Positions 28,202-37,622 of a stretch of DNA of 64,000 nt are shown one piece after another (within the stretch, counting starts at the first letter, position 1; each line of letters begins with the position of its first letter). The position numbers and the translations under genes were made by a program. The notes under the pieces are model-generated. The model saw only the letters and a program-made list of their open reading frames with translations, made no database searches and had not been told where the DNA came from. Origin of the DNA: Paenibacillus sp. LHD-117 (GTDB taxonomy: Bacteria > Bacillota > Bacilli > Paenibacillales > Paenibacillaceae); assembly GCF_030929555.1 (NCBI RefSeq), contig NZ_JAVFVT010000010.1:1-64000 (forward strand), written 5' to 3'.

Positions 28202-29792
28202 TGACGAGGACTACGTCCTCGATTATTTGGAGACCGAGATCCAGTGGAAGACCCTCGGCATATCAAACGTATACCGTGCCGGCTCGGCCAAGGAAGCGCT
28301 TGACGTCGTCAAAAAAGTCCCTGTCGCAATAGTCATAACGGATATTCGCATGCCCGAACGGAGCGGACTGGAGCTGCTCTCGTCGCTTCAGCGGCATCAT
28401 CGGGACACGAAAGTGATCTTGTTATCCGGTCACTCCGACTTTTCGTACGCGGTGAAGGCGCTGCAGTTGGGTGCTTCCGACTATTTGTTGAAGCCCGTTA
28501 CGGAAGACGAGGTGCTCCTCAGCTTGAAGAAGGTGTTCGCAAAAATCGAGGAGGAAAAGCGGCAGATACGGAGTCTGAAAGCTGCAAGCGACGTCTTGAA
28601 TCTCGGGATTGGCCGAATGCGGGAGCATTTGTTGTTCGATCTTCTGCTCGGTAAGAAATATAACGCCGAGGAATTAAGGCGCCACCTTCAAGCCCTCCAC
28701 CTGCAGTTCGAGCCGGAAACGGATTGCGTGCTTGCCTTGATTCGGATCGAGACGGGTACGGAAGATATGACGCGAGAGGATTATGAATTACTCAACTTTG
28801 CGTTGCTTAATGTGGCGGAAGAGATTTTTTTCGGGCGAATCGGGGACAAGCCTTCCATTTGGTCCTGCAAAGATGACAATCAATTCATCGTTGTATTACT
28901 GCCTTGTGATGTTGTAGTCGACCACAGGGAGCTTAACGTCCAAATCAATAAACTGAAGCAAGCGGTTCAAATCTATATGAAACGAACGGTCTCCATCTTG
29001 TTGTCAGAACCATTCGTGTTTCAGTACGAGCTTCACCGCCAATATTTGAAGGCTATCAACGTTTTCTGGCGGTCGGTGGGAACGCGCTATGGTGTGATGC
29101 TTGACATGAATGACTTGAGGAACCCTGAGCCGGGAGACTCAATAAAACCTCTAACAAGGCTTTACCAATCGCCGACCATGCTGCAGTTGATGGATTCCGA
29201 CCGCTGGGAGGAAGTTAACGGCAAGCTCGATTACATCTTGGAAGAGCTAGATATGCCGGATTTCCGAACGCAGCATCATCTGATGGAAGCGGTTTATTAT
29301 TTACTTAGCTGCTTCTCCTATATTGCGCACAAGCAGGGGGATTCATTTGCCGAAATGATCAATTCCTTTTCTTTGCAGCGCAAATCGTATTACTTCCAAC
29401 GCACCGAGCAAATCAAGGAATGGGCTCTTCCGCTAATCGTACAGTTTAAGCGTTCGCTGCAGGAGATATCGCCGAACCGCAACCACATTATCCGGGAAAT
29501 TCACGACTTTATCGAAGAGCACCTGCAGATGGATGTGTCTATGACACGCCTCGGGGAGCACGTCTACCTTCATCCGGTTTACCTCTCCCGCCTATATAAA
29601 AAAGAAACCGGTGAGAGCTTGTCTGCTTATATCTCCAGGATCCGAATGGAAAAAGCGGCGCGTCTACTCGAGACGACCAATATGAAGGTTGCTGACGTGG
29701 CTAAGGAGGTCGGGTACCAGAAAACACAGTATTTTATTTATATTTTTAAGGAATTTTACGGCTGCACGCCGAAAAACTTCCGCAATCGATAG
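28182..29792 (+). CDS. YesN-type response regulator of locus II
   Basis: A 536-residue regulator. The receiver begins MNVLLVDDEDYVLDYLE, the phosphoacceptor is the Asp of VITDIRMPERSG (near 54), and YLLKPVTEDE carries the conserved Lys. A middle region of unknown fold leads to an AraC-type double helix-turn-helix ending VGYQKTQYFIYIFKEFYGCTP. The ATG has ribosome site AAGGAG and lies inside the end of the kinase gene. I infer that it activates the permease, lipoprotein and beta-helix units through the two-part motif. Confidence 0.9.
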   Translation: MNVLLVDDEDYVLDYLETEIQWKTLGISNVYRAGSAKEALDVVKKVPVAIVITDIRMPERSGLELLSSLQRHHRDTKVILLSGHSDFSYAVKALQLGASDYLLKPVTEDEVLLSLKKVFAKIEEEKRQIRSLKAASDVLNLGIGRMREHLLFDLLLGKKYNAEELRRHLQALHLQFEPETDCVLALIRIETGTEDMTREDYELLNFALLNVAEEIFFGRIGDKPSIWSCKDDNQFIVVLLPCDVVVDHRELNVQINKLKQAVQIYMKRTVSILLSEPFVFQYELHRQYLKAINVFWRSVGTRYGVMLDMNDLRNPEPGDSIKPLTRLYQSPTMLQLMDSDRWEEVNGKLDYILEELDMPDFRTQHHLMEAVYYLLSCFSYIAHKQGDSFAEMINSFSLQRKSYYFQRTEQIKEWALPLIVQFKRSLQEISPNRNHIIREIHDFIEEHLQMDVSMTRLGEHVYLHPVYLSRLYKKETGESLSAYISRIRMEKAARLLETTNMKVADVAKEVGYQKTQYFIYIFKEFYGCTPKNFRNR

Positions 29793-29795
29793 AAA

Positions 29796-29831
29796 GGCAG
29801 CCGAGAATGCATTTCTGCACGCCCGGCTGCC
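29796..29831. terminator. Terminator between convergent genes
   Basis: GGCAGCCG and CGGCTGCC pair between the YesN-type gene and the convergent lipoprotein gene. A or T residues flank both sides, so it may serve both. Confidence 0.6.
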
Positions 29832-29845
29832 TTGCTTTCCTTCCG

Positions 29846-31540
29846 TTACGGGTTTACGCTCTTATACCACTTATTTACTTCCTGATCGATTTTATCGCCG
29901 CCCTTACTCTTCCAATCGGTCACGAAGGTATCGAATTTATCCAGCGGTTCATTACCATATATGATTTTAACGAACGTCTCCAGTTCCATTGTTTTGAGAT
30001 TGTCGCCATTACTCCGCATCGTTTCCGTCGGAGCGCCGAGGAATTCCGTCGGTGCGTTGATATCGCTCATCTGGTAATTCAAGGCCCCTGCGCGAATCTG
30101 CTCCGGATCTTGGATCGATATTCCTTTATGTGCCCTGCTCTTCACTTCATTGCCATTGAAGAGGTAATCATAGGTGGCAGATTCCTGGAATGGAATCTTT
30201 GGCGTGTTCCAGAATAGGTTGTACTTGTCCGGCGAAGGAGCTTTTTCAAGCGGTGTCGGGAATTTCGTCGAGTCATAGACCGGTTGGCCGTCCACGAGCG
30301 CATAGTCGTAGCCTTCGAAGAAACCGTTCTTGAAGTCTCCCGTTTCAAATTCAAGGTCGTAAATTTTATCGAAATAAGCGAAGAACGCATCCATATGTTT
30401 GAAATCTTTGTTAAACATCATGACTTTGCCTTCATTCACAAGCCCTGTGAAACGTGCTGACTTGCCATCCGGCCCCACAGGAAGTTTATACGCTCTAAGT
30501 TTAGCATTCGGATTTGTGGCCTTGGTATCTCCCAACGGCCAGCCATATGCCCAATACGGCGCAGCGATCATGCCGGATTTGCCCTGAATAAAGCTCTCGG
30601 TCGCTTTCACTTCATCAAGTACAGCCAGTTCCGGATCCAAATAGCCTTTCGAATACCACTCATGCAACTTTCCCAAGCCTGTCTTAATCTCAGGTTGTAC
30701 GGAGCCATATTTTAACGTGCCATCTTCATCCTTCTGCCAAGTCCCAGGAATATATTTGCCGGTAAAGGCACCGAACACGAAGCTGGCGTCGGACATCCAG
30801 TTCGAGAAATTGTTACGGCCTGCAAAGCTGAAACCAAACGTATCTTTTTTGCCGTTGCCGTCTGGATCTTGATTTGTAAAGGCATCCATGACAGTTTCAA
30901 ACTCTTCAATTGTCGTCGGCTCTTTTAAATTCAGCTTCTCGAGCCAATCCTGGCGCACCCATAGAAGAGGGTTCGTACCGTCTCCGGCAGCGAAAATCGG
31001 AAGTCCGAGCAATTGATCGCCTTTTCTCACTTGATTCATGGCATCGGAATTATCCGCATAAATTTTCTTTATTCGCTCGCTCGCATATTTTTCGAAATCC
31101 GCCCCGATGTCCTTTACCTTTCCGGATTGGATCAGGTCAGCGATCAGATTAATGTCCTGGACGATAAATACGTCAGGCAGCTGATCTGCCGTCGTTAACG
31201 AAAGCCGGAGCTTCGTATGGTAAGCGCCGTTGTCGGCAGTGTTCCAAAGGTCTTTGAACTCAATACCGAGCTTTTCCTTCGCCCATTTGTTGTGCACGTT
31301 ATTATTGATGTCTTCTCCGTTAATGAACTTGTAGTCGGTTCCTACCGGGCGAGCAGTTGTGATCGTAACCGGCGGATCGAATTTGCCGTCGTCATTCTGC
31401 GCGGTTTGCTCCTTCTGTGCGGTATTGTCCGGCGTGTTCGTTGTCTCATCGGTTTTTGCATTACCACTCCCATTTGAACATCCGACAACGGTTGTCAGGA
31501 CGAGCGCAAGCATCAGCGAAACCCATTTCTTTTTTTTCAT
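29846..31540 (-). CDS. LplA-type sugar-binding lipoprotein of locus II
   Basis: A 564-residue lipoprotein with lipobox TTVVGC (Cys 21). The long form, with LLWVRQDWLEKLNLKEPTT and DPDGNGKKDTFGFSF (a calcium-site-like loop), is typical of LplA/YtcQ proteins that bind oligosaccharides for LplB/LplC permeases. The permeases are at 24439-26295, beyond the regulator pair. One box of the locus II motif lies 65 bp upstream. The ligand is unknown. Confidence 0.9.
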   Translation of the reverse strand: MKKKKWVSLMLALVLTTVVGCSNGSGNAKTDETTNTPDNTAQKEQTAQNDDGKFDPPVTITTARPVGTDYKFINGEDINNNVHNKWAKEKLGIEFKDLWNTADNGAYHTKLRLSLTTADQLPDVFIVQDINLIADLIQSGKVKDIGADFEKYASERIKKIYADNSDAMNQVRKGDQLLGLPIFAAGDGTNPLLWVRQDWLEKLNLKEPTTIEEFETVMDAFTNQDPDGNGKKDTFGFSFAGRNNFSNWMSDASFVFGAFTGKYIPGTWQKDEDGTLKYGSVQPEIKTGLGKLHEWYSKGYLDPELAVLDEVKATESFIQGKSGMIAAPYWAYGWPLGDTKATNPNAKLRAYKLPVGPDGKSARFTGLVNEGKVMMFNKDFKHMDAFFAYFDKIYDLEFETGDFKNGFFEGYDYALVDGQPVYDSTKFPTPLEKAPSPDKYNLFWNTPKIPFQESATYDYLFNGNEVKSRAHKGISIQDPEQIRAGALNYQMSDINAPTEFLGAPTETMRSNGDNLKTMELETFVKIIYGNEPLDKFDTFVTDWKSKGGDKIDQEVNKWYKSVNP

Positions 31541-31604
31541 TTTTTTTCCCCTCTCTTCAACTTATGCTACGGCTTTATCTTAACAAACGGCACGAATAGC
31601 GTAC

Positions 31605-31620
31605 ATGCCCCGATTTTAAC
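31605..31620 (-). promoter_or_regulatory. Locus II box upstream of the lipoprotein gene
   Basis: ATGCCCCGATTTTAAC is identical over all 16 bases to 36479-36494. A clear second box at the usual 14-15 bp is not seen; ATAACC occurs nearer, at 31625-31630. The remaining 31631-31958 shows nothing I can support. Confidence 0.5.
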
Positions 31621-31958
31621 AATCATAACCACGAAATTAGCGACTTTTACTAGGCTTTAGAATTTAAATCAATTCATCATCCTCGCCTAATATGACCGCA
31701 AACCATTCGGATCATCCCTCGGCAATCGTCCTATTTTGACTATCGTGCTAAAAAAAGGCTGCTGATACGATCCACAGTTGGAAATTAATGAAAAGACTAT
31801 CAATCTAAGCTGATATATGTCTTAAGCAATTATGGTGGATTGAGAGCATCGTTCGAATTCAAATTCAATTTTTTCTATCGAAATCCTTATGAATCGGGTG
31901 CAATGCTCAGTCCAAGTTAATTCCACCTATAATTAGTAATCGACCATATGTAAGTATG

Positions 31959-32075
31959 TCATGTTAGTAAAAAGGCATTTAGTATGATCCGGAACCTTCC
32001 TCCGCCTAACTCCCGCATTTCCGTATGTTCGCCGCAACGAAACAAATCTGGCTTCATGTTCAACATGTCCACCAT
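31959..32075 (-). pseudogene. N-terminal gene remnant after the deleted permease
   Basis: A 38-codon frame begins MVDMLNMKPDLFRCGEHTEM with a strong ribosome site (GGAGGGAG) and stops after FLLT. In the intact importer operons the gene after the LplC permease encodes a cytoplasmic glycoside hydrolase, so this is probably the start of such a gene. I do not recognise the family. Confidence 0.35.
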
Positions 32076-32088
32076 AATCCACTCCCTC

Positions 32089-32442
32089 CTATTCTTTTAC
32101 GGCGCCAAGCACGATTCCCTTGACGAAATACTTTTGCAGGAACGGGTACACCAGCAGGATCGGCAGCGCGCCGATAAAAATTTGCGCCGCTTTGACCGTC
32201 CGCTGCGACAGGTTTTCCATATCCTCGGGGTTAATGCTCATTTTGCTGAAATCCTGCTGGACGACGACGGTCTGCAGGAACGTGGCGAGCGGATAGTTTT
32301 TTGTATCCATCATATAGATCAGCCCTTCGAACCAGGAATTCCAGCTCAGTGCGCCCGGCAGCACAAGCGTCCAGATCGAATCGATGAGATGCAGCTCGGT
32401 TATGAGAATATAGCCGGGCACCAAGCCGCCGTAGAACAGCAT
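32089..32442 (-). pseudogene. LplC-type permease remnant with internal deletion
   Basis: The 117 codons are almost identical to the intact permease at 24439-25317 (MLFxGGLVPGYILI... and ending KYFVKGIVLGAVKE). The N-terminal third is gone. About 50 residues including the EAA loop are deleted between LVLPGALS and WNSWFEGL. The product could not form a permease. The upstream sequence switches directly into a DUF4832 gene piece. Confidence 0.85.
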
Positions 32443-32443
32443 C

Positions 32444-32600
32444 GTAAAGACGAATAAAATCGACGGTTAACGGGTCATCGAACTGCTCAGCGAATGAATG
32501 GACGAAATGATCAAACTTTTGTCTGAAGACGGGATCCGTTAAATAAGGCGTCTTGAAATTGGCATTCGACTGCGGTGCATACCCCGCCGCACCTTCGGAA
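32444..32600 (-). pseudogene. DUF4832 gene fragment fused to the permease remnant
   Basis: The minus strand reads GAAGYAPQSNANFKTPYL, then TDPVFRQKFDHFVHSF and FDDPLTVDFI. This is the central part of the DUF4832 proteins at 40864-46269. Both ends are missing. It joins the permease piece at about 32443 without any intergenic space, so a large deletion made the junction. Confidence 0.65.
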
Positions 32601-32609
32601 TATTTGAAA

Positions 32610-32644
32610 GGGAGAAGTGACGGGACCGCCCCATCACTTCTCCC
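32610..32644 (-). terminator. Terminator of the SLH beta-helix gene
   Basis: GGGAGAAGTGA and TCACTTCTCCC form an 11-bp stem 11 bp past the stop codon. The T run on the minus strand is short (CCCTTTC). Confidence 0.65.
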
Positions 32645-32654
32645 TCGAATAACG

Positions 32655-35600
32655 CTATTTGTTCATCAAGTTCCATATCGCTTGCGCAGCTTCCGCCCGC
32701 GTCAGAGTCCCAGACGGCGCGAAGCGCCCCTGTCCTCTGCCCTGCAGCAAGCCCGCTTCAAGCGCGCCGTTCACCGCATTTCTCGCCCATGGCGAGACGG
32801 TTGCTATATCGGCATAGGCTTGCATCGAATCGGATTCCGGAAGCGTTAAGCCGACTTTATAAATGTAGGCTCTTGCGAGAACAACCGCCATTTGCTCGCG
32901 CGTTATAGCTTCCTCGGGCATAAATTCGTTTGAGGATTTGCCTTGAACCAGGCCGGCCTCGTAAGCGGCCGCGACGGAATCCGCGTACCAGGCTTCCGCG
33001 TCGACATCAACGAACGGGCTTGCGGAACCGTCGCTCTCGAGCTTCAGCGCTCTTGCCGCCAAGCTCGCGAATTCGGCTCGCGTCACTGGGTCGCCGGGAT
33101 TAAACATCCTCTCCGTCACGCCGTTCACGAGATGTTTGGCTGCCAAGATCTGAAGCGTGCGGAACGCCCAATGCTCGGAGGCTACGTCTACGAACGCTCG
33201 ATTGAGCTCAAATGCCGCATAGGAGCTGAAATGATCCAATTCCGCGAGAAGCCCTCCATTCGTTCGGTCAATCTCCCCGCCGACGTACTCCCACGCCTTT
33301 GTTACTTCATTATGATAATAGAGTCCGAGCAGCTCTTCGTCCGTACCGGCTTCGTCATATTCGAATACGGCTTCTACCGGCTCACTGAAGGCCGTTAGCA
33401 CATGCTCCTTGCCGTCCGCGGTTTTCAAGTATAGACGGAAATCGTATAGACCGCTCCTTGGCCGCATATCCTCGTCTACCTCCAGCGCTTCTTCCTGCTG
33501 TTCGACGCGGATATGGATTCTGGTCTCCGGAAGATCAAGATCTCCCGTAAGCTTCGCAGTCTCCTTTAACACCTTAGCCGGAATCGTCAAGGCGACGTCG
33601 GTTGCCTTGACAGTCAGCTCTTCTCCATTCAGAATGTCCGCAATATTCCGCGGCAGCGACATCTCGATTTTGCCTGGCTTCAAGGCTATCGTGACCTCTC
33701 CGTCCGCTCCTCGTTGCAGTTCCGCTGCGTTAACAAGCTGGATGGTCGGATTAGGTTTCGGCTCGTCGGTCACCGGACCCGGCACAGGCGGCTGCTCCGT
33801 AGTGGCCGCCGCGATTTTGACGTCCAGTTCGGCCATCTTGCCGCCATCCACGGAAGTCAATGTCAGCTTTGCGGCTCCAGCCGCCTTGGCCTTGACGGTC
33901 ACCTTGCCGCCCTCTACCGTTACGTCGGCGATCGCCGGATCCGCTATTTCCGCGATCACGGACCGGTTAGCGATATTGAACGGGAGCACCACCGCATCGA
34001 TCGTCTTCTGTTCGCCGATGCTGAGGTCAAGCTTCTGCTCGTCGACGTGGATGCCTACTGCATATTCGCTCAAGCTGAAGTCGTCGCAATAGACCGGAGC
34101 GTTGCCGTTCCAGCGGTAGCAGAACACGGCCGCGCTTGTGCTTTCCGGACCGGTCGTGAATTTGAACGTCGCTTCCGAGTAGTCCAGGCTGCCGATATTT
34201 CGGATGACCTGGCCCGCTCCGTAGTCCTTGACGCCGATATCCATCTTGTCGAGTGAATCTGTCACTTTGCCATAGGCCGTAAGCACGTAAGTCGTATTCG
34301 GACGCAAATTCGATACCTTCTGCTCGAGAGAGCCTTCTAAGCTGTCCACTTGACCGGCCTTCTCCCCGGATCTGGCATGCTCGGTCGTCTCCGCGCTTCC
34401 CGTCTTCCAGGAGCCCCACGGCGCTAGTTGCTCGTTCTCGAAGCCGGGATTCCCTATGTGTTTGTTCTCGTATTGGAACACCGGTACGACCTTCACTCGA
34501 ATCATTTCCCGGAAGTCTCCATCGTTCGATGCGATCGTGAGCGACGCTTCTCCTTCTTCCATAGCTGTAATCCGAACGCTGCCGAAATCACCGGTTGTGT
34601 TTACAGCCATCTCATTGTCATTAATCAGCGTAAACGTCTTATCCGTGGCATTAGCCGGAAGGACCCGGATCGGAATTTCTGCGCTTTCGCCGATTTGCAG
34701 CACGACTCGCGAATGCTCCGCTTCAATGCCCTCGACTTCAACGACCGGAAGCTGAATGTCAATACCGATACCGTTATAAGCGCCGCGGTTAGGCAGCTCC
34801 GTGCCTGACAACGCATTGCCCCAATAATCCAATCCGCCGTTATTGGGAATCAAACGGCCCGTGCCAAGAACAGGCGAGTCTTCCGCCAGCATATAGCCGT
34901 CTACCGTATCTCGTCCCAGCGCTCCGCTGCCCGGCAGCGCCAATCTCGGATCCTCGACGCTCTTATTGGCATCCGCCGGCTCGCCGGCCGAATGAACGCC
35001 GAATATCGTGTTATGGTCGAATTCGAAGGAAGCGATATTGGACAAGCCCTGCCACTCACCCGCTCCCTCGAGATAAAACAGATTATTGTAGAACGCCGCC
35101 GATTTCGTGTAGCCGTCCCAGCTCGAAGCATAGATCGGCTTCGTCGTCGAACCATTCTCCAAATAAATCGTGTTGTTGTAAATTTGCGTATTCGTGGTTG
35201 GTCCGGCCAGCTGGAACACCCGCTCCTTGTCGTTCTGGCTAATGTTGTACCGCACGATGCCCCCGGCATTGATAGCTCCCGATGGCTGGCAGATCAGAAT
35301 GAAGCCGCCGTCGTTGTCATGGCTGTAATTGTACTGCACGATTGTACCGGTCTGACCGTAGTCGATATCAAAGCCTTGGCCGTCGAGCGTCGTATGGCCG
35401 TTGTACGCCTCGTTGAACTGGATAATCGTGTTATCCGCGTTCCACGCCCATATGCCAGCATTCACCGTGCCCGAGCGCATATTGAAGCCGCCCACTGTGT
35501 TGTATTGCACGATAGCGCCTTCGGTTGCCATCGGGACGATGCCGTCTCCGCCGACGTCCTGCACGAAGTTGTTCTCGATCACCACGTTATGGCTCGGGTA

Positions 35601-36347
35601 CCAATTCGGCGTCCCCGTACAGCCGCTGTCCGGTCTGCACCAATAATCCGAATTGATGTCGATGCCGGTTCGGTCTACCCGGGGGCCGACCGTATTCCCA
35701 TCAATAAGGATATCGTCGTAGTTAGACGGCACGTCTCCCGCGATCGTCCGGACTTTGATGCCGCTGCTGCCGTTACCGTCCTTCGTGTTGTTGCCGTACA
35801 CGTCATGCACGTTATTGCCGATGATGTAAATATGATTCAGCGTTCCGGCATCGTCATTAACGATGTAGATGCCATTCTTCTTCGTGCGGCTGTTGATGTC
35901 TTCCCGGCTGCCGTCGTCGTTCGTAATTTCCAGATTATGGATTTCCCAGTACTGCTGGTTATATAAATAGACTGCCGCTTCATTACCGTTGCCATTGATG
36001 AGCGGAGACGAGTCCGCTTGATCGCCGTAATAGTCGATAACGATGGGCTGATCGGCTTCGCCGTTGCCTTTGGGGTGAAGCGTTCCACTCCATGACTCGC
36101 CGCGTTTGAACAAGATCCGGTCACCGGGCTCGAAGGTTTTACTGTTCACTTTATCCAGCGTCTTCCAGGCCCCCCCTGTGCCTGTGCCTTCGCTTGCATC
36201 GTTTCCGTTTGATGCATCCACGTAATAATCGGTGCCTTGGTTCTGTGCTTCCCCATGCGCTACCTGACTTGTGCCATTGGTTGTGACTATAAGAATGACC
36301 AATAAGCACGCAAGTAAAGCCGAGATGATTCTCATAATACTCGTCAT
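32655..36347 (-). CDS. S-layer-anchored right-handed beta-helix protein with Ig-like and CBM modules
   Basis: A 1230-residue surface protein. A signal peptide (1-33) precedes a beta-helix (about 40-545) closely similar to the secreted paralogue at 19172-21034, including NSDYWCRPDSGCTG and NAGIWAWNAD. A Big_2-like Ig domain (about 555-630), a CBM4/9-like module beginning NPGFENEQLAPWGSW (about 640-775) and a second Big_2-like domain (about 778-850) follow. After a proline-rich linker comes a beta domain ending DHFSSYAAFE, common before SLH repeats, then three SLH repeats (about 1055-1230). It is probably a wall-attached lyase or hydrolase; the fold does not fix the reaction. The two-part motif lies 132-173 bp upstream. 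Confidence 0.85.
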   Translation of the reverse strand: MTSIMRIISALLACLLVILIVTTNGTSQVAHGEAQNQGTDYYVDASNGNDASEGTGTGGAWKTLDKVNSKTFEPGDRILFKRGESWSGTLHPKGNGEADQPIVIDYYGDQADSSPLINGNGNEAAVYLYNQQYWEIHNLEITNDDGSREDINSRTKKNGIYIVNDDAGTLNHIYIIGNNVHDVYGNNTKDGNGSSGIKVRTIAGDVPSNYDDILIDGNTVGPRVDRTGIDINSDYWCRPDSGCTGTPNWYPSHNVVIENNFVQDVGGDGIVPMATEGAIVQYNTVGGFNMRSGTVNAGIWAWNADNTIIQFNEAYNGHTTLDGQGFDIDYGQTGTIVQYNYSHDNDGGFILICQPSGAINAGGIVRYNISQNDKERVFQLAGPTTNTQIYNNTIYLENGSTTKPIYASSWDGYTKSAAFYNNLFYLEGAGEWQGLSNIASFEFDHNTIFGVHSAGEPADANKSVEDPRLALPGSGALGRDTVDGYMLAEDSPVLGTGRLIPNNGGLDYWGNALSGTELPNRGAYNGIGIDIQLPVVEVEGIEAEHSRVVLQIGESAEIPIRVLPANATDKTFTLINDNEMAVNTTGDFGSVRITAMEEGEASLTIASNDGDFREMIRVKVVPVFQYENKHIGNPGFENEQLAPWGSWKTGSAETTEHARSGEKAGQVDSLEGSLEQKVSNLRPNTTYVLTAYGKVTDSLDKMDIGVKDYGAGQVIRNIGSLDYSEATFKFTTGPESTSAAVFCYRWNGNAPVYCDDFSLSEYAVGIHVDEQKLDLSIGEQKTIDAVVLPFNIANRSVIAEIADPAIADVTVEGGKVTVKAKAAGAAKLTLTSVDGGKMAELDVKIAAATTEQPPVPGPVTDEPKPNPTIQLVNAAELQRGADGEVTIALKPGKIEMSLPRNIADILNGEELTVKATDVALTIPAKVLKETAKLTGDLDLPETRIHIRVEQQEEALEVDEDMRPRSGLYDFRLYLKTADGKEHVLTAFSEPVEAVFEYDEAGTDEELLGLYYHNEVTKAWEYVGGEIDRTNGGLLAELDHFSSYAAFELNRAFVDVASEHWAFRTLQILAAKHLVNGVTERMFNPGDPVTRAEFASLAARALKLESDGSASPFVDVDAEAWYADSVAAAYEAGLVQGKSSNEFMPEEAITREQMAVVLARAYIYKVGLTLPESDSMQAYADIATVSPWARNAVNGALEAGLLQGRGQGRFAPSGTLTRAEAAQAIWNLMNK

Positions 36348-36478
36348 GTCCTCACGCTCCCTTGTTTATTTATTGAAAGCTGCGTATGACGGCAGCAGTT
36401 CAACCGCGGCTTTGCTTACCAACTTGTCTATATTGACTTTTTCACTAATATTTTAACGACTGCCTAGCATCTTTTCCC

Positions 36479-36520
36479 ATGCCCCGATTTTAACTTTTAC
36501 ATCCCTTAGATAACCTCTTG
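36479..36520 (-). promoter_or_regulatory. Best copy of the two-part locus II motif
   Basis: Box A ATGCCCCGATTTTAAC (36479-36494) and box B GATAACCTCTTG (36509-36520) are 14 bp apart. Box A recurs exactly at 31605-31620 and box B exactly at 26412-26423. This is the reference copy from which the others were found. The rest of 36348-36643 holds only a terminator at 36552-36570. Confidence 0.6.
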
Positions 36521-36551
36521 TGGCATCACATTCATTGATGAAATAGAAAAC

Positions 36552-36570
36552 GCCGGCACAATCGGCCGGC
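36552..36570 (-). terminator. Terminator of the acyltransferase-like gene
   Basis: GCCGGC pairs with GCCGGC around CGATTGT and is followed on the minus strand by GTTTTCTATTTC, 74 bp past the stop codon. Confidence 0.65.
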
Positions 36571-36643
36571 AGTCTGGTCAAAACCTATTATAATTCTGTA
36601 CGATTTTCTTCATACCATTCAGATTGTTATACAAATACGGATA

Positions 36644-37447
36644 TTAGAATATTACACCATATCCGTTCCCCAGCTGATTACCAGCCATTAGATAGGCCTT
36701 TGCACTTTGCTGTAATGACGTTCGCTCTTCATAAAGCGATGGGTCTTCGCACACGCGGTTGAATATGCGTTCCTCTGCTTGCTTTGCATCGTGGTCCACT
36801 TCATAGATGACGAAGTTCTTCTGGAACTTCAGGATGTTTGAAGTCGGCGGCAACACTTCGCTGAGCTGCGGATAGAGCAGCCACGAATGGCATACGAAAG
36901 TTGAAGAAATACCTCGGAAGAACGATTTCGCCATCTCGAACGATCGCTCCACGCTTTGCCCATCCAGCGATTCGCCTTCCGGAATATGAACGTTAAGCGC
37001 CAGTTCTCCCTTACTTAACTTTCTTCCTTCCGCCTTCACGTCTTGATCCAGCGATATAGGCTGGAATTGCAGCCGGCCTAACCGAAATAACCGTAGTTGA
37101 ACATGCTCCTGCAGCCACCCGTATTCTTCGATACCATAGACACCGAAATCCTGGTAACATTTCTTGCACCATATTTGCAGATCGGAGAATGTGTCGTAAT
37201 AAATATCGTCCGATATGCCTCGGCTCCTATATTCTTCATAGGCATCCACCGCAAATCTTGCGAAGAGGGCCAAGAACGTCTCGCGGTAAGAAGGCGATTC
37301 CTTCACGCTGTCAAAGAAGGCAAACCTATCGCTAATAAACTGCAGTTTTCGTTGATTATAGCTTTTATCATCGATATGAAACTGATTGATCGTCTGACGG
37401 GCTCCCTCATCCAACTGAATACCTTCGCACAATTGATACAAGTTCAT
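36644..37447 (-). CDS. GNAT-like acyltransferase domain protein (NAT_N/GNAT_C, DUF5596 type)
   Basis: A 267-residue cytoplasmic protein without signal or membrane segment. The N-terminal helical half and the C-terminal half with LGRLQFQP, ALNVHIPEG and CHSWLLYP match what I recall of the two-domain NAT_N and GNAT_C proteins, which are mostly uncharacterised acyltransferases. It follows the GH123-like gene by about 175 bp in the same direction. Ribosome site AAGGAG. A role in acetylating or deacetylating an imported sugar is possible but not shown. Confidence 0.6.
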   Translation of the reverse strand: MNLYQLCEGIQLDEGARQTINQFHIDDKSYNQRKLQFISDRFAFFDSVKESPSYRETFLALFARFAVDAYEEYRSRGISDDIYYDTFSDLQIWCKKCYQDFGVYGIEEYGWLQEHVQLRLFRLGRLQFQPISLDQDVKAEGRKLSKGELALNVHIPEGESLDGQSVERSFEMAKSFFRGISSTFVCHSWLLYPQLSEVLPPTSNILKFQKNFVIYEVDHDAKQAEERIFNRVCEDPSLYEERTSLQQSAKAYLMAGNQLGNGYGVIF

Positions 37448-37622
37448 TTTGCCGGTCTCCTTCTGATTATTGTATTAAAAGGGATATTAAACCACGTATT
37501 TCAATCAACCAAGCTACCATCGTACCGAGTTACAGAACGTATTCGTATTAGCAGATTCATTCGCTTTTAGGCACAGTAGTGCGCTAAGAAGACTCGAGTT
37601 CCGTATCCGATTATGCCAATTC

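Noticed and set aside
32444-32600. DUF4832 fragment considered part of a functional fusion with the permease
   Set aside because: Both partners are truncated, the start is missing and the permease EAA loop is deleted.
34992-35966. A 324-codon plus-strand open frame opposite the SLH beta-helix gene
   Set aside because: Antisense to repetitive beta-helix codons; the related gene at 19172-21034 gives similar shadow frames, so it comes from codon bias.
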